From positions 2,554,501 through 2,618,500 of the forward strand of contig NC_016622.1 of NCBI RefSeq assembly GCF_000283655.1: a stretch of 64,000 nucleotides of DNA, given 5' to 3'. This document shows, piece by piece, positions 34,985 to 43,958 of this stretch (position 1 is the stretch's first letter; each line of letters opens with the position of its first letter). The notes beneath the pieces were generated by a model that saw only the letters and a program-made list of their open reading frames with translations, was not told the DNA's origin and ran no database searches. This DNA comes from Azospirillum lipoferum 4B (GTDB lineage: Bacteria; Pseudomonadota; Alphaproteobacteria; Azospirillales; Azospirillaceae). Made by a program: the position numbers and the translations under genes.

Positions 34985-36652
34985 TTACGCCGCCTTGCGC
35001 TCGCGGCGCAAGGCCCATTTCACCGTCAGGCCCTCGGGTCCGCATTGTCCCTGCATCATGATCTGCCGGGTGCGGCGCGGCTCGTCCCCGCTGCCGAGAT
35101 AGACGCTCTCCGCCACCTCCAGCACGGCGCCGGTCACCCGCATGCGCCAGGCATTGCCGCTGGGCAGGCGCAGAAGCACCTGGTCATTGCTTCCATTCCC
35201 CTGCGCCTGGACCGGCACCACCTCGACATTCGGATGCAGGTGGAAGCGGATGGCGTAGGGCTGCGGCTGCGGCGTGGCGCCGATCACCGGTTCCAGCGTG
35301 TCCTCGCCGCGCAGGTCCTCGCCATTGTCGGCAAGGTAGACGCGGCGGCGGTGCAGCAGGCCGAAGCCCTTGCTGTAGCCGTTGTGGCTGGCGACCACCA
35401 GCATGGCGCCATCCGATTCCTGCCGCTCGCAACTGACATTCGTCGGCCGGCGGCCCAGCCCGCCCTTCTCCAGAACTTCCGACGAGTTGGTGTCGGCGAC
35501 CACCATGGTCGAATGCGCCGATGTCCCGGCCAGCGCCGCGCGCCAGGGACCGCGCTGGGACGGGTGGCTGCCGCAATTGACGATCAGCCGCTCCTTGTTG
35601 ACGGAGACCTCCATCGACAGGGTGCCGGCATGGGCGGTGCGGTCCAGCCCCGCCGACGGCGGCGCCCCGGTGTCGAGCAGCACCAGGGTGCGCCCGGCGA
35701 GCAGCCGCTCGAACCCGGTGTGCGGCGCGCTTTTCAGCGGACGGCCGCGGGCGTCGGCCTGGGCCAGCACCGTGTCGATCAGCCCCGGGTCCTCCTCCCG
35801 CCCGCCGTTGAACAGGGCGAGCCCGCCATCGACATGGCGGAAGAAGCGGAGCGCCGGCGTCATGCGGTCGATGGCGTGCTGGAGGCTTTCCGGCACCTCT
35901 TCCTTCGCGACGCGCAGAACGGCGCGCATGTCGATCAGGTCGCGCAGCACCCGCATCTGGATCGACGGGTTGCGCTCCACATGGCCGCCGTCGGGCAGGA
36001 TCTGGCGCGGCAGCTCCTTGTCGAGCAGGCGCAGGGCCTCCCGCGCCGCCTTGTCCTGGTCGGGCAGGCAATAGCCGCCATAGAGCAGCCCCTTGATCGC
36101 GCCGACCAGCCGCTCGCCGTCCAGCCTGGCCGGTGCCACGCGCAGCAGGTGGCGAAGCTGGCGCGCCATGCTCTCGAACACCCGGGCGCGGAACTCGTCA
36201 TCGGCCGAGGCGCAGTAGAAGTCATGCAGGCCGATCCAGCTGGCCAGCCGCGTGCCCAGCACGTCGGGCGCCCAGCTCTGCGCATGCCAGCCGCCATTCT
36301 GGTCCAGCCACGACCACACCAGCACCCGCGCCCGGCGCCGCGCCGTGTCGCCGCCGACCGCGCGCAGGTCGCGCAGCCATTCGAAGCCATGGGCGGCGCG
36401 CAGCCAGCCGGGGCTGGCGCCCTGGGGCCGCCAGTTGGGCGCGCCATTGGGATCCACCATGATGGGCTGGCCGGCGAAGCCCATGCGTCCGGCCAAAATG
36501 GCGTTGCCGTTGCCGGTGTCGCCCGGCCAGGGATCGGGCGGGACCACCGCCAGCGCTCCCGGCGCCTTGCCGCCCAGCATCAGGGCGTAGAGGGGGTTCC
36601 CATAGGCAAGGCGCGCCATGCCGCTGCGAAACCGTCCGTTCCCGTCGCCCAT
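34985..36652 (-). CDS. heparinase II/III family protein
   Basis: 555 residues: an N-terminal alpha/alpha barrel (about 60-300, with WLDQNGGWHAQSWAPDVLG and DGGHVERNPSIQMRVLRDLIDM) and a C-terminal beta-sandwich (HSTMVVADTNSSEVLEKGG, SHNGYSKGFGLLHRRRVYL). Both halves are typical of the heparinase II/III fold, with His, Tyr and His as likely catalytic residues. Family members lyse uronate-containing glycans, but in this conserved locus next to rsmB and purH the substrate is unknown. No signal peptide is seen. AAGGAG lies nine bases before the ATG. Confidence 0.9.
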   Translation of the reverse strand: MGDGNGRFRSGMARLAYGNPLYALMLGGKAPGALAVVPPDPWPGDTGNGNAILAGRMGFAGQPIMVDPNGAPNWRPQGASPGWLRAAHGFEWLRDLRAVGGDTARRRARVLVWSWLDQNGGWHAQSWAPDVLGTRLASWIGLHDFYCASADDEFRARVFESMARQLRHLLRVAPARLDGERLVGAIKGLLYGGYCLPDQDKAAREALRLLDKELPRQILPDGGHVERNPSIQMRVLRDLIDMRAVLRVAKEEVPESLQHAIDRMTPALRFFRHVDGGLALFNGGREEDPGLIDTVLAQADARGRPLKSAPHTGFERLLAGRTLVLLDTGAPPSAGLDRTAHAGTLSMEVSVNKERLIVNCGSHPSQRGPWRAALAGTSAHSTMVVADTNSSEVLEKGGLGRRPTNVSCERQESDGAMLVVASHNGYSKGFGLLHRRRVYLADNGEDLRGEDTLEPVIGATPQPQPYAIRFHLHPNVEVVPVQAQGNGSNDQVLLRLPSGNAWRMRVTGAVLEVAESVYLGSGDEPRRTRQIMMQGQCGPEGLTVKWALRRERKAA

Positions 36653-36847
36653 CAGCGCCGACTCCTTCAGGACCGCGAGCGGCGTCGGCGGCCGGCGGAT
36701 GGTGATGATGCGGTGCGGGAGAACACGGACGAAAGCATAGGTCGTGTCGTATCAATTCGCCGCCCGCACCGCAAGACGGGCCTGGGATTTATCCCTCGCT
36801 ACGGAACGGATACGGCCTTAGTCCCGGCGCCGCTATTCCCGGCGCCT

Positions 36848-38143
36848 TTAGTTTGGGCGCCGGCGCAGCCGTGCGATGAAGAAGCCGTCGATCCCGCCGA
36901 GATCGGCCAGCATGCCCGGAAGGCTGCGGACCTCGCCGGCCTCGTTGATCGGCTCCGACAGGCCGCCCAGTTCCTCGGCGGTGACCGGCCAGCGCTCCAT
37001 CCGCTTGTCCTGCTCCAGCAGGCGGGCGATCTGCGCCTCCCCTTCCTCCGGCTGGATGGAGCAGGTGCAGTAGACCAGCGTGCCGCCGGGCTTGACCAGC
37101 TCGACCGAGCGGGCGAGCAGCCGCGACTGGGCACGGGCCAGCTTGGCGATGTCGTCGGGCGTCTTGACGCGCAGGATGTCGGGATGGCGCCGGATCGCGC
37201 CGGTGGCCGAGCAGGGCGCATCGAGCAGCACGGCGTCGGCCGGCTCCTCCGGCTCCCAGGTGGCGGCATCGGCCGCCAGCACCTCGGCCTCCAGTCGCAG
37301 GCGCTTCAGGTTCTCCGTCACCCGCTCCAGACGGCGGGCCGAGCGGTCGATGGCGGTGACCTGCGCCCCCTGCACCACCAGCTGCGCCGTCTTGCCGCCG
37401 GGGGCGGCGCACAGGTCGAACACCCGCTTGGCCCGAAGATCGCCGAACAGCTTGGCCGGCAGCGAGGCGGCGAGGTCCTGGATCCACCACTCCCCGTCCT
37501 CGAAGCCGGGCAGCTCGATCACCGATCCGCCGGGCGGGCGGCGCAGCGATCCGGTCGGCAGCAGGGTGGCGCCCAGCCGCTCGGCCCAGCCCTCGGGGTC
37601 GGACTTCACCGTGATGTCCAGCGGCGCCTCGTGCAGGTGCGCCTCGACGATGCCGCGGGTGCGGGCGGTGCCATAGGCGGAGCGCCAGGACAGCCACAGC
37701 CAGTCCGGCGTGTTCAGCCGTCCGGCATCCTGCCGCGCCGCCATCTCCGCCCCCTCGCGCCCGATGCGGCGCAGCACGGCGTTGATCAGCCCCTTGTAGG
37801 GAGCGGCATTGCGCGCCGCCGCCAGTTCCACCGCGGTATCGACCGCGGCATGGGCGGGGGTGTTCAGGAACACCAGCTGCGCCGTTCCCAGCCGCAGCAT
37901 GTCGTGGATGGCCGCCTTGGGCAGGCCCGGCTTGGCGAGGCTGGCCTGGATCATCTCGTCGATCTGGCCCAGCCGGCGCAGGACGGTGGCGACCAGCAGG
38001 CGGACGAAGCCGCGGTCGCGCGGCTGCAGCGCCGCCAGTTCGGGATGCGCGTCGAACGCGTCGTCGAAGGGAACGGACTTGCGCAGCACGTCGCGCAGCA
38101 AGTCGAGCGCAACGCCGCGGGCGGCGAGGGAAGTGTCGGTCAT
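36848..38143 (-). CDS. rsmB: 16S rRNA (cytosine-967-C5)-methyltransferase
   Basis: 431 residues. The N-terminal NusB-like RNA-binding domain (about 5-135) is followed by a Rossmann methyltransferase. It has DLCAAPGGKTAQLV for SAM, the motif IV Cys in DAPCSATGAIRRHPDI, and the catalytic Cys region CTCSIQPEEGEAQ. It methylates cytosine 967 of 16S rRNA. The start at 38143 (MTDTSLAARGVALDLL) fits the family; upstream codons overlap the tRNA-side gap. Heparinase follows 195 bp later. Confidence 0.95.
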   Translation of the reverse strand: MTDTSLAARGVALDLLRDVLRKSVPFDDAFDAHPELAALQPRDRGFVRLLVATVLRRLGQIDEMIQASLAKPGLPKAAIHDMLRLGTAQLVFLNTPAHAAVDTAVELAAARNAAPYKGLINAVLRRIGREGAEMAARQDAGRLNTPDWLWLSWRSAYGTARTRGIVEAHLHEAPLDITVKSDPEGWAERLGATLLPTGSLRRPPGGSVIELPGFEDGEWWIQDLAASLPAKLFGDLRAKRVFDLCAAPGGKTAQLVVQGAQVTAIDRSARRLERVTENLKRLRLEAEVLAADAATWEPEEPADAVLLDAPCSATGAIRRHPDILRVKTPDDIAKLARAQSRLLARSVELVKPGGTLVYCTCSIQPEEGEAQIARLLEQDKRMERWPVTAEELGGLSEPINEAGEVRSLPGMLADLGGIDGFFIARLRRRPN

Positions 38144-38305
38144 GGATATGGATCTAGCGCGCCGGACGTCCAGTGTCGATACGGGATGCCCGGTGTTTCC
38201 AAACAACGCGTTTCCGGACAATGGAGACCAAAAAAGCGGAGGCCGAAAAAGCGAAGGGCCGGTGCGTTGCCGCCCGGCCCTTTGGTCTTCGCTTTACCGG
38301 AGAAC

Positions 38306-38380
38306 TGGAGCGGGCGAAGGGATTCGAACCCTCGACCCCAACCTTGGCAAGGTTGTGCTCTACCCCTGAGCTACGCCCGC
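38306..38380 (-). tRNA. tRNA-Gly (GCC)
   Basis: On the minus strand, GCGGGCG starts the acceptor arm and pairs with CGCCCGC before T-CCA, which is encoded. The D-arm GCTC...GAGC, the anticodon loop TTGCCAA with anticodon GCC flanked by CAACC/GGTTG, and the T-arm with GGTTCGAATCC all fold. The length is 75 nt including CCA. Confidence 0.96.
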
Positions 38381-38580
38381 GCTCCCGTCGTCCGGGAGCC
38401 GCTTTCTACGGAAACACGGCCGCGGCCGCAAGAGGAAAATTCACGGCTCCGTCACTTTTTTCGCCGACGCCCCGGCCGGCTCTGCCGCGCTGCGGCACCG
38501 GGCGTCTTGCGTCCCATCTTGTATCCGGGCGGCGGGGCGCTATGGTGTGCGGCCATACGGCAACGGATGGAGAGTGCGGC

Positions 38581-39372
38581 ATGGCCGGCACCATCACCCT
38601 CGGCCGCGATGGAGCCGTCGCGACCCTGACCCTGTCCAACCCGGACAAGCTGAACGCCTTCGACAAGCCGATGTGGCACGCCCTGATCGGCCATCTGAGG
38701 GATCTGGAGGCCGACGAGGAAACCCGCGTCGTGGTGATGCGCGGCGGCCCCGGTTCCAATGGGTCCCGCACCTTCTCCCCCGGCGCCGACATCTCGGAGT
38801 TCGAGAGCGAGCGCAACAGCCCCGAACAGGGCGCCGACTACGGCGACCTGATGGACGAGGGGCTGGACGGCCTGCGCGCCTTGCGCCACCCGGTGCTGGC
38901 CGCCATCGACGGCCCCTGCTGCGGCATCGGGTTGGCGGTGGCGCTGGCCTGCGACCTCAGGGTCTGTTCGGAGAGCAGCCGCTTCGGGGTGCCGGTCAGC
39001 CGGCTCGGCATCTCGATGGGACCGACGGAGCTGAAGCTGGTCGCCGACGTGGCCGGCGGCCCGGCGGCGCTGGAAATCCTGCTGGAAGGCCGCGTCTTCG
39101 GGGCGGCGGAGGCCAAGGACAAGAACCTCGTCCACCGAGTCGTTCCCGACGAGGGTTTCGAGGCGGAGATCGCCGCGACCGTCCAGCGCATAACCGCCGG
39201 CGCACCGCTGGCCGCGACCCTGCACAAGCGCTATGTCCGCCGCCTGTCCGACCCGGCGCCGCTGACCGAGGCCGAGATAGCCGAATGCTACCGCTGCTTC
39301 GGCACCGAGGATTTTCGCGAGGGCTATCGCGCCTTCCTGGAGAAGCGCAAGCCGGTGTTCACGGGGCGCTGA
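38581..39372 (+). CDS. enoyl-CoA hydratase/isomerase family protein
   Basis: 263 residues of the crotonase fold. The oxyanion-hole segments FSPGADISEFE (about 63-73) and DGPCCGIGLAVALACD (about 107-122) are clear. The first catalytic-Glu position, normally E in the third loop, reads as VSRLGISMGPTELKL, with Glu in TELKL. Substrate cannot be set from sequence; fatty-acid or aromatic acyl-CoA hydration are possible. ATG at 38581 opens MAGTITLGRDGAVATLTLSN. It is single, divergent from tRNA-Gly. Confidence 0.9.
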   Translation: MAGTITLGRDGAVATLTLSNPDKLNAFDKPMWHALIGHLRDLEADEETRVVVMRGGPGSNGSRTFSPGADISEFESERNSPEQGADYGDLMDEGLDGLRALRHPVLAAIDGPCCGIGLAVALACDLRVCSESSRFGVPVSRLGISMGPTELKLVADVAGGPAALEILLEGRVFGAAEAKDKNLVHRVVPDEGFEAEIAATVQRITAGAPLAATLHKRYVRRLSDPAPLTEAEIAECYRCFGTEDFREGYRAFLEKRKPVFTGR

Positions 39373-39495
39373 CTCCGACTGCCGATCCGGCGGTAAGTTC
39401 CGGCTTACGCATGGCAGGGCTTTCGCATGCGCGATGGTCAAGGCGGCGGAACGCCTCACATTCGTGAGATTCCGCTTCCTGCCTGACGGTCCGTC

Positions 39496-40953
39496 ATGTC
39501 GCGTGTCACCCCGCTGATCATCGCCTGCGCCCTGTTCATGGAGAATCTCGACGCGACGGTGATCGCCACCGCGCTGCCGGAGATCGCGCGGTCGATGGGC
39601 GAGGATCCCCTGCGGCTCAGTCTGGCGATGACCTCCTACATGCTGGCGCTGGCGGTGTTCCTGCCGGTCAGCGGCTGGGCGGCGGACCGTTACGGCGCGC
39701 GGACCGTCTTCGCCAGCGCCATCGGCGTCTTCACGCTGGGCTCCATCGCCTGCGGCCTGTCGAACGGGCTGGCGGAGCTGGTCGCCGCCCGCATCGTCCA
39801 GGGCATCGGCGGGGCGATGATGGTGCCGGTCGGACGGCTGATCCTGCTGCGCACGGTGCCCAAGGACCAGCTGGTGACGGCCATGGCGCGGATGACCCTG
39901 CCGGCGCTGATCGGCCCGGCGCTGGGTCCGCTGGTGGGCGGCGCCATCACCACCTACGCCTCCTGGCGCTGGATCTTCTTCATCAACGTGCCGATCGGGC
40001 TGATCGGCATCGCGCTGGTTCTGGCGCTGATCCCCAACCTGAAGGAGGAGCAGCGCGACCCCTTCGACGCCCGCGGCTTCCTGTGGAGCTCCGTCGCGCT
40101 CGCCGCCTTCATGTTCGGCTTCGAGAATGTCGGGCGCGACCTGCTGCCGGCCTATGCCGTGGCGGGGCTGCTGGGGGCGGCGCTGCTGGCGTCGCTGGCA
40201 TATCTGCGCCATGCCCGGCGGGTGGCGCGGCCGGTGCTGGACCCGTCGCTGTTCCGGCTGCCGACCTACCGCGCCTCGGTGTTGGGCGGCACGCTGTTCC
40301 GCATCGGCATCGGCGCCGTGCCCTTCCTGATGCCGGTGATGCTGCAGATCGGCTTCGGCCTGACCGCCTTCGAGTCGGGCGCCCTGACCTTCGCCGGGGC
40401 GGCGGGCGCGCTGACGATGAAGGCGCTGGCCGGCCCGATCCTGCGCCGCTTCGGCTTCCGTCCGGTGCTGACGGTGAACTCCCTGGTCAGTGGCGTGATC
40501 CTGATGGGCTACGGCGCCTTCCGGCCCGACACGCCGCATCTGGTGATCCTGGGCGCGCTGCTGCTGGGCGGCTTCTTCCGTTCGCTGCAATTCACCGGCA
40601 TGAACACGCTGAGCTATGCCGAGGTGCCGCAGGCGATGACCAGCCGCGCCAACACGCTGGCCAGCGTGATGCAGCAGCTGTCGCTGAGCCTGGGCGTCGC
40701 CGTCGGCGCCACGGCGCTGCACCTGACCGTGCAGTGGAGCGGCGGCGCGCTCACCCCCGCCTCCTTCGTTCCGGCCTTCCTGACGGTGGGGCTGCTGGCC
40801 TGCGCCTCCAGCCTGCCCTTCTGGCGCCTGCCCGCCGATGCCGGCGACGAGATCAGCGGGCATATCGGCGGCGGCCGCAAGACGGCCGAAACGGACGGCG
40901 ACCCGCGCAGCGCAACGGTCAAGGCTGCCGCATTGACCGACGCGGCGGATTAG
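39496..40953 (+). CDS. DHA2-family MFS drug exporter
   Basis: 485 residues with fourteen predicted membrane helices, the DHA2 (EmrB/QacA) arrangement. MENLDATVIATALPEIARSMG near the start is the DHA2 motif D1, GWAADRYGARTVF is motif A and LGPLVGGAITTYASWRWIFFINVPIG is motif C and after. It is a proton-driven exporter of drugs or metabolites. The last 35 residues are polar. No EmrA-like partner or local regulator is adjacent; the LysR gene 250 bp downstream is of another type. Confidence 0.92.
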   Translation: MSRVTPLIIACALFMENLDATVIATALPEIARSMGEDPLRLSLAMTSYMLALAVFLPVSGWAADRYGARTVFASAIGVFTLGSIACGLSNGLAELVAARIVQGIGGAMMVPVGRLILLRTVPKDQLVTAMARMTLPALIGPALGPLVGGAITTYASWRWIFFINVPIGLIGIALVLALIPNLKEEQRDPFDARGFLWSSVALAAFMFGFENVGRDLLPAYAVAGLLGAALLASLAYLRHARRVARPVLDPSLFRLPTYRASVLGGTLFRIGIGAVPFLMPVMLQIGFGLTAFESGALTFAGAAGALTMKALAGPILRRFGFRPVLTVNSLVSGVILMGYGAFRPDTPHLVILGALLLGGFFRSLQFTGMNTLSYAEVPQAMTSRANTLASVMQQLSLSLGVAVGATALHLTVQWSGGALTPASFVPAFLTVGLLACASSLPFWRLPADAGDEISGHIGGGRKTAETDGDPRSATVKAAALTDAAD

Positions 40954-41204
40954 CAAAATTGGGTCTAACCGCCGGCCGGCCGTTTCCGAGCATCGGCAAC
41001 AGCCCTATCCATTCTGCGGATATCCCTGGATCGCTGAGACTTCGGATGAGAATAATTCCGGCGATCATGATTAATTTTCGTGCGAGTCAGGGTTGGTAGC
41101 GCGTGCGTTCCGGGCGCGTTCCCGCTATAAACATGCATGGCGGCCATGCGCCGTCCTCAAGATAATGGGAGGCTCCGGGCGGCTGCGCACCGGGGCGGGA
41201 CAGC

Positions 41205-42098
41205 ATGATGGATTGGGACAAGCTGCGGGTTTTCCACGCGGTGGCCGAAGCCGGCAGCTTCACGCATGCCGGCGAGACGTTGAACCTCAGCCAATCGGCG
41301 GTCAGCCGCCAGATCAGCGCGCTTGAGGAAAGCCTGGGCGTTCCGCTGTTTCACCGCCACGCCCGCGGGCTGATCCTGACCGAACAGGGCGAGCTGCTTC
41401 ACCGCACCGCCCGCGACGTCTTCGCCAAGCTGTCGATGACCGAGGCGATGCTGACCGAAAGCCGGGAGCATCCCAAGGGGCCGCTGCGGGTGACGACGAC
41501 GGTGGCCTTCGGATCGACCTGGCTGACGCCGCGCATCAACGAGTTCATGTCGATCTACCCCGACATCCAGCTGACTCTGCTGATCGACGACGACGAGTTG
41601 GACCTGGCGATGCGGGAGGCGGACATCGCCATCCGCATGAACACGCCGCGCCAGCCGGACCTGATCCAGCGGCACCTGATGTCGATCCGCTTTCATCTCT
41701 ATGCCAGCCAGAGCTACCTGAAGAAGAAGGGTGCGCCCAAGACGCTGGCCGATCTGGACAGTCACGACCTGATCACCTACCCGCCCGACGTGCGGGCGCC
41801 GATCCCCAACGTCAACTGGATCATGGAGATGGGCGATCCCTCGCCCAGCCGGAAGCCGATCCTGCAGGTCAACAGCGTCTACGCCATCTACCGCGCGGTG
41901 GAGAGCGGGCTGGGCATCGGCGCACTGCCCGACTTCCTGGTCGACAGCTTCTCCAAGGACGTGACCCGCGTCCTGCCCGATGTCGACGGCCCGAAGGTCG
42001 ACGCCTACTTCGTTTATGCCGAAGAATTGCGCCATTCCAAGCGCATCGCGGTATTCCGCGACTTCCTGGTCAAAAAAGTGGCAGAAACCCCGTTCTGA
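41205..42098 (+). CDS. LysR-family regulator, VtlR/LsrB type
   Basis: 297 residues. The start MDWDKLRVFHAVAEAGSFTH and LNLSQSAVSRQISALEESLG are nearly those of the VtlR/LsrB group of rhizobia, Brucella and Agrobacterium. These control virulence, symbiosis, small-RNA (AbcR) and envelope functions. The DNA-binding domain is residues 1-65 and the effector domain about 92-290. The protein has no cysteine at all, unlike the rhizobial LsrB, for which redox-active cysteines are described. Two ATGs (41205 and 41208) compete; the first is used. The probable sRNA gene downstream matches the location of AbcR genes beside lsrB in rhizobia. Confidence 0.88.
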   Translation: MMDWDKLRVFHAVAEAGSFTHAGETLNLSQSAVSRQISALEESLGVPLFHRHARGLILTEQGELLHRTARDVFAKLSMTEAMLTESREHPKGPLRVTTTVAFGSTWLTPRINEFMSIYPDIQLTLLIDDDELDLAMREADIAIRMNTPRQPDLIQRHLMSIRFHLYASQSYLKKKGAPKTLADLDSHDLITYPPDVRAPIPNVNWIMEMGDPSPSRKPILQVNSVYAIYRAVESGLGIGALPDFLVDSFSKDVTRVLPDVDGPKVDAYFVYAEELRHSKRIAVFRDFLVKKVAETPF

Positions 42099-42289
42099 TC
42101 CGGGGCACTTTCCGACAGTTTGCAAGAGAGTTGCCGAAATTGACCGCGCTGCACCATCTTTCGGGGGCAGCCCGGCCGATTTCGGCATTTTTATTAGCCT
42201 TCTAAGCGTTCTTTCAAGCCATGCGTGGCTTGCATGGTAGATTTATTCATTTGTGCCTGGAAAGTTGGCAGCAGAATGGTCAAATTTTG

Positions 42290-42434
42290 ACCGTTGGATG
42301 CTGCGACGCAGCACCCGATGTTTCGTCCCGGAGGTCTCCCCTCCGGGGTTGGGTCTTCGGACCCAGCGTCTCCCAGACGTGAAGCCTCCCTGTTCAACTC
42401 GCCGCTAATCCATCGGATTAGCGGCGGTTTTTTT
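42290..42434 (+). ncRNA. probable small RNA (candidate AbcR-like or anti-SD-loop type) downstream of the VtlR/LsrB gene
   Basis: About 145 bases without a coding frame fold into four hairpins. Hairpin 1 is TGCTGC-gac-GCAGCA (42299-42313). Hairpin 2 is CCCGGAGG facing CTCCGGG with loop bases TCTCCC. Hairpin 3 is TGGGTC-TTCG-GACCCA with a stable tetraloop. The last is a perfect rho-independent terminator. A single-stranded GCCTCCC (42384-42390) and the CTCCC loop can pair with ribosome sites, as in alphaproteobacterial Hfq-dependent sRNAs. The 5' end is a guess. Position after a VtlR/LsrB gene recalls abcR1/abcR2, but I cannot confirm family membership. Confidence 0.6.
42400..42434 (+). terminator. 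rho-independent terminator of the probable sRNA
   Basis: CGCCGCTAATCC-atc-GGATTAGCGGCG is an exact 12-bp stem with a three-base loop, followed by G and seven T. It is the strongest terminator in the window and touches the stop codon of the convergent small gene. Confidence 0.92.
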
Positions 42435-42621
42435 ATGGGCGGAGAGTCCGGCGGATGTCCTGGGAAGACTGCGGCATTTCGTCCCCCTCACCCTCCTCCA
42501 GCGCCGCGCGCGCGATGGCCAGGATGTTGTCCAGGCGGATGACCAGTTCGTTCTCGCACAGGGCCGAACGCGCTGCGGCGGCTTCTGCCATGATGGAACG
42601 CAAGGCATCGCTTCGGGTCAT
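42433..42621 (-). CDS. small hypothetical protein
   Basis: 62 residues, helical and charged (MTRSDALRSIMAEAAAARSA then an acidic end). GGAGG stands five bases before the ATG. No domain is recognised. It is convergent with the probable sRNA, whose terminator overlaps its stop codon. Confidence 0.55.
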   Translation of the reverse strand: MTRSDALRSIMAEAAAARSALCENELVIRLDNILAIARAALEEGEGDEMPQSSQDIRRTLRP

Positions 42622-42780
42622 CGCCACCTCCGGTCCGATTGAACGAGCCCCCGGCCGGCCGGGCGCTGCTCCTAAAACGTGTCCAGCCCCACCGTCATTT
42701 TCTCGCCTGTGAAAAACTTCACAGCAAGGTTGCAGCGGTTTCACATACCTGTTTATGCACCAGCAACGGAGGGCTCCCAC

Positions 42781-43050
42781 ATGCAGATGCGCAACATCAG
42801 GGTGAACGGCAAGCGGACCAGCATGAAGCTGATGCCGGTGGAGTGGGAATCGCTGGAGGAAATCTGCACCCGCGAGCACATGACGATGAGCGAACTGGTG
42901 TCGAAGATCGATGCCGAGCGCCAGGACAGCGACAATCTCACCGGCTGCGTCCGCGTCTTTGCGCTCTGCTACTTCCGCAAGGCCGCCGGTTTGTCGGAGC
43001 CGATGCCGCGCCACCGCGCGCCGGAAACCATCGCCTACGCCGCCGAATAA
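42781..43050 (+). CDS. ribbon-helix-helix domain protein
   Basis: 89 residues. The segment KRTSMKLMPVEWESLEEICTREHMTMSELVSKID (read in two halves, about residues 11-44) is the RHH_4 type of ribbon-helix-helix fold, with a beta strand followed by two helices. Such proteins bind DNA as dimers, as transcription factors or antitoxin-like regulators. GGAGG lies before the ATG at 42781; a second ATG is two codons later. A perfect 12-bp inverted repeat follows its stop. Confidence 0.8.
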   Translation: MQMRNIRVNGKRTSMKLMPVEWESLEEICTREHMTMSELVSKIDAERQDSDNLTGCVRVFALCYFRKAAGLSEPMPRHRAPETIAYAAE

Positions 43051-43074
43051 CGACACCGAACAAGAACGCTGGGA

Positions 43075-43108
43075 GGCCAACCGCTTCTTCCCGCATAAGC
43101 GGTTGGCC
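43075..43108 (+). terminator. perfect 12-bp inverted repeat after the RHH gene (probable terminator)
   Basis: GGCCAACCGCTT (43075-43086) and AAGCGGTTGGCC (43097-43108) pair exactly across a 10-base loop. No T-run follows, so an operator role is not excluded. Confidence 0.6.
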
Positions 43109-43234
43109 CGAACCCACCACGCCCGCATCCCACCATCGGACGGTGGCGCGGGTGCGGCGGCCACACCATTTCCGACGCAAGGCCCCTTTCCGGCGGCCGC
43201 CTTCCCTCCCAGCGTCGATAGAGGTGGTGTGCCG

Positions 43235-43885
43235 ATGCCGCCGGATGCCCACCAGTTTCCCGTCTACAGCGTCGGCGAGCGTCGGGCGGATGCGGTCGTC
43301 CATGCCGTCGGCGTCACGGCCGGGATCGCGGGATTCGTCTGGCTGCTGAATGCCGCGGTCCTCTCCGACACACTGCCCACCCGGACGGCCCTGGCCCTGG
43401 CGATCTACGGGCTGGGGCTGGTCGGCATGCTCACCGCGTCGGCCGCCTACAACCTCGCCCCGCCCGGTTTCGGCAAGGCCCTGCTGCGGCGGGTCGACCA
43501 TGCCATGATCTTCGTGATGATCGCCGGCACCTACACCCCCTTCACGCTGGGGCTGGGCCAGGGCATCGTGCTGGGCGGCGCCGTCTGGGGCGGGGCTGCC
43601 TTCGGGGCGGCGTTGAAGCTGCGCTTTCCGGGGCGGTTCCACCGGCTGGGGCTGGCGCTGTATCTCGGGCTGGGCTGGGCGATCGTCACCGCGCTGGAGC
43701 CGTTGGGGTCGGTGCTGTCGGCGCCTGCGCTGTGGCTGCTGGTGGCCGGCGGGCTGCTCTACACCGTCGGCGTCGTCTTCCACCTGATGGAGCGGATGCC
43801 CTACAACAACGCGGTCTGGCACCTGCTGGTGCTGGCCGCCGCCAGCTGCCATTTCGCCGCCGTCTCGGTTGCCTTCCTGCCCTGA
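43235..43885 (+). CDS. hemolysin III / PAQR-family membrane protein
   Basis: 216 residues with seven helices. The zinc-site motifs of the PAQR/HlyIII family are present: TASAAYNL, DHAMIFVMIAGTYTPF and, near the end, NNAVWHLLVLAAASCHF, which supply Ser/Asp/His ligands. The family includes TrhA and mammalian adiponectin receptors and is thought to hydrolyse or sense lipids such as ceramides or to affect membrane fluidity. GAGGTGG precedes the ATG at 43235. It is monocistronic or joined to the following gene 73 bp away. Confidence 0.9.
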   Translation: MPPDAHQFPVYSVGERRADAVVHAVGVTAGIAGFVWLLNAAVLSDTLPTRTALALAIYGLGLVGMLTASAAYNLAPPGFGKALLRRVDHAMIFVMIAGTYTPFTLGLGQGIVLGGAVWGGAAFGAALKLRFPGRFHRLGLALYLGLGWAIVTALEPLGSVLSAPALWLLVAGGLLYTVGVVFHLMERMPYNNAVWHLLVLAAASCHFAAVSVAFLP

Positions 43886-43958
43886 TATCTTCCTGCCCTG
43901 GGACGGGACAAAGGACGCCAGATTCCGTATCTTCCCCGGGCCACAATCCCAGGGAGAC

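Noticed and set aside
34811-38629. A 1272-codon open frame on the plus strand opposite purH upstream DNA, heparinase and rsmB
   Set aside because: It is the antisense shadow of three well-supported genes; its composition (Arg/Gln/Ala/His-rich) and lack of motifs show it is a by-product of high third-position GC.
41046-41098. A 17-codon frame (MRIIPAIMINFRASQGW) before the VtlR/LsrB gene
   Set aside because: No convincing ribosome site and no motif; chance frame.
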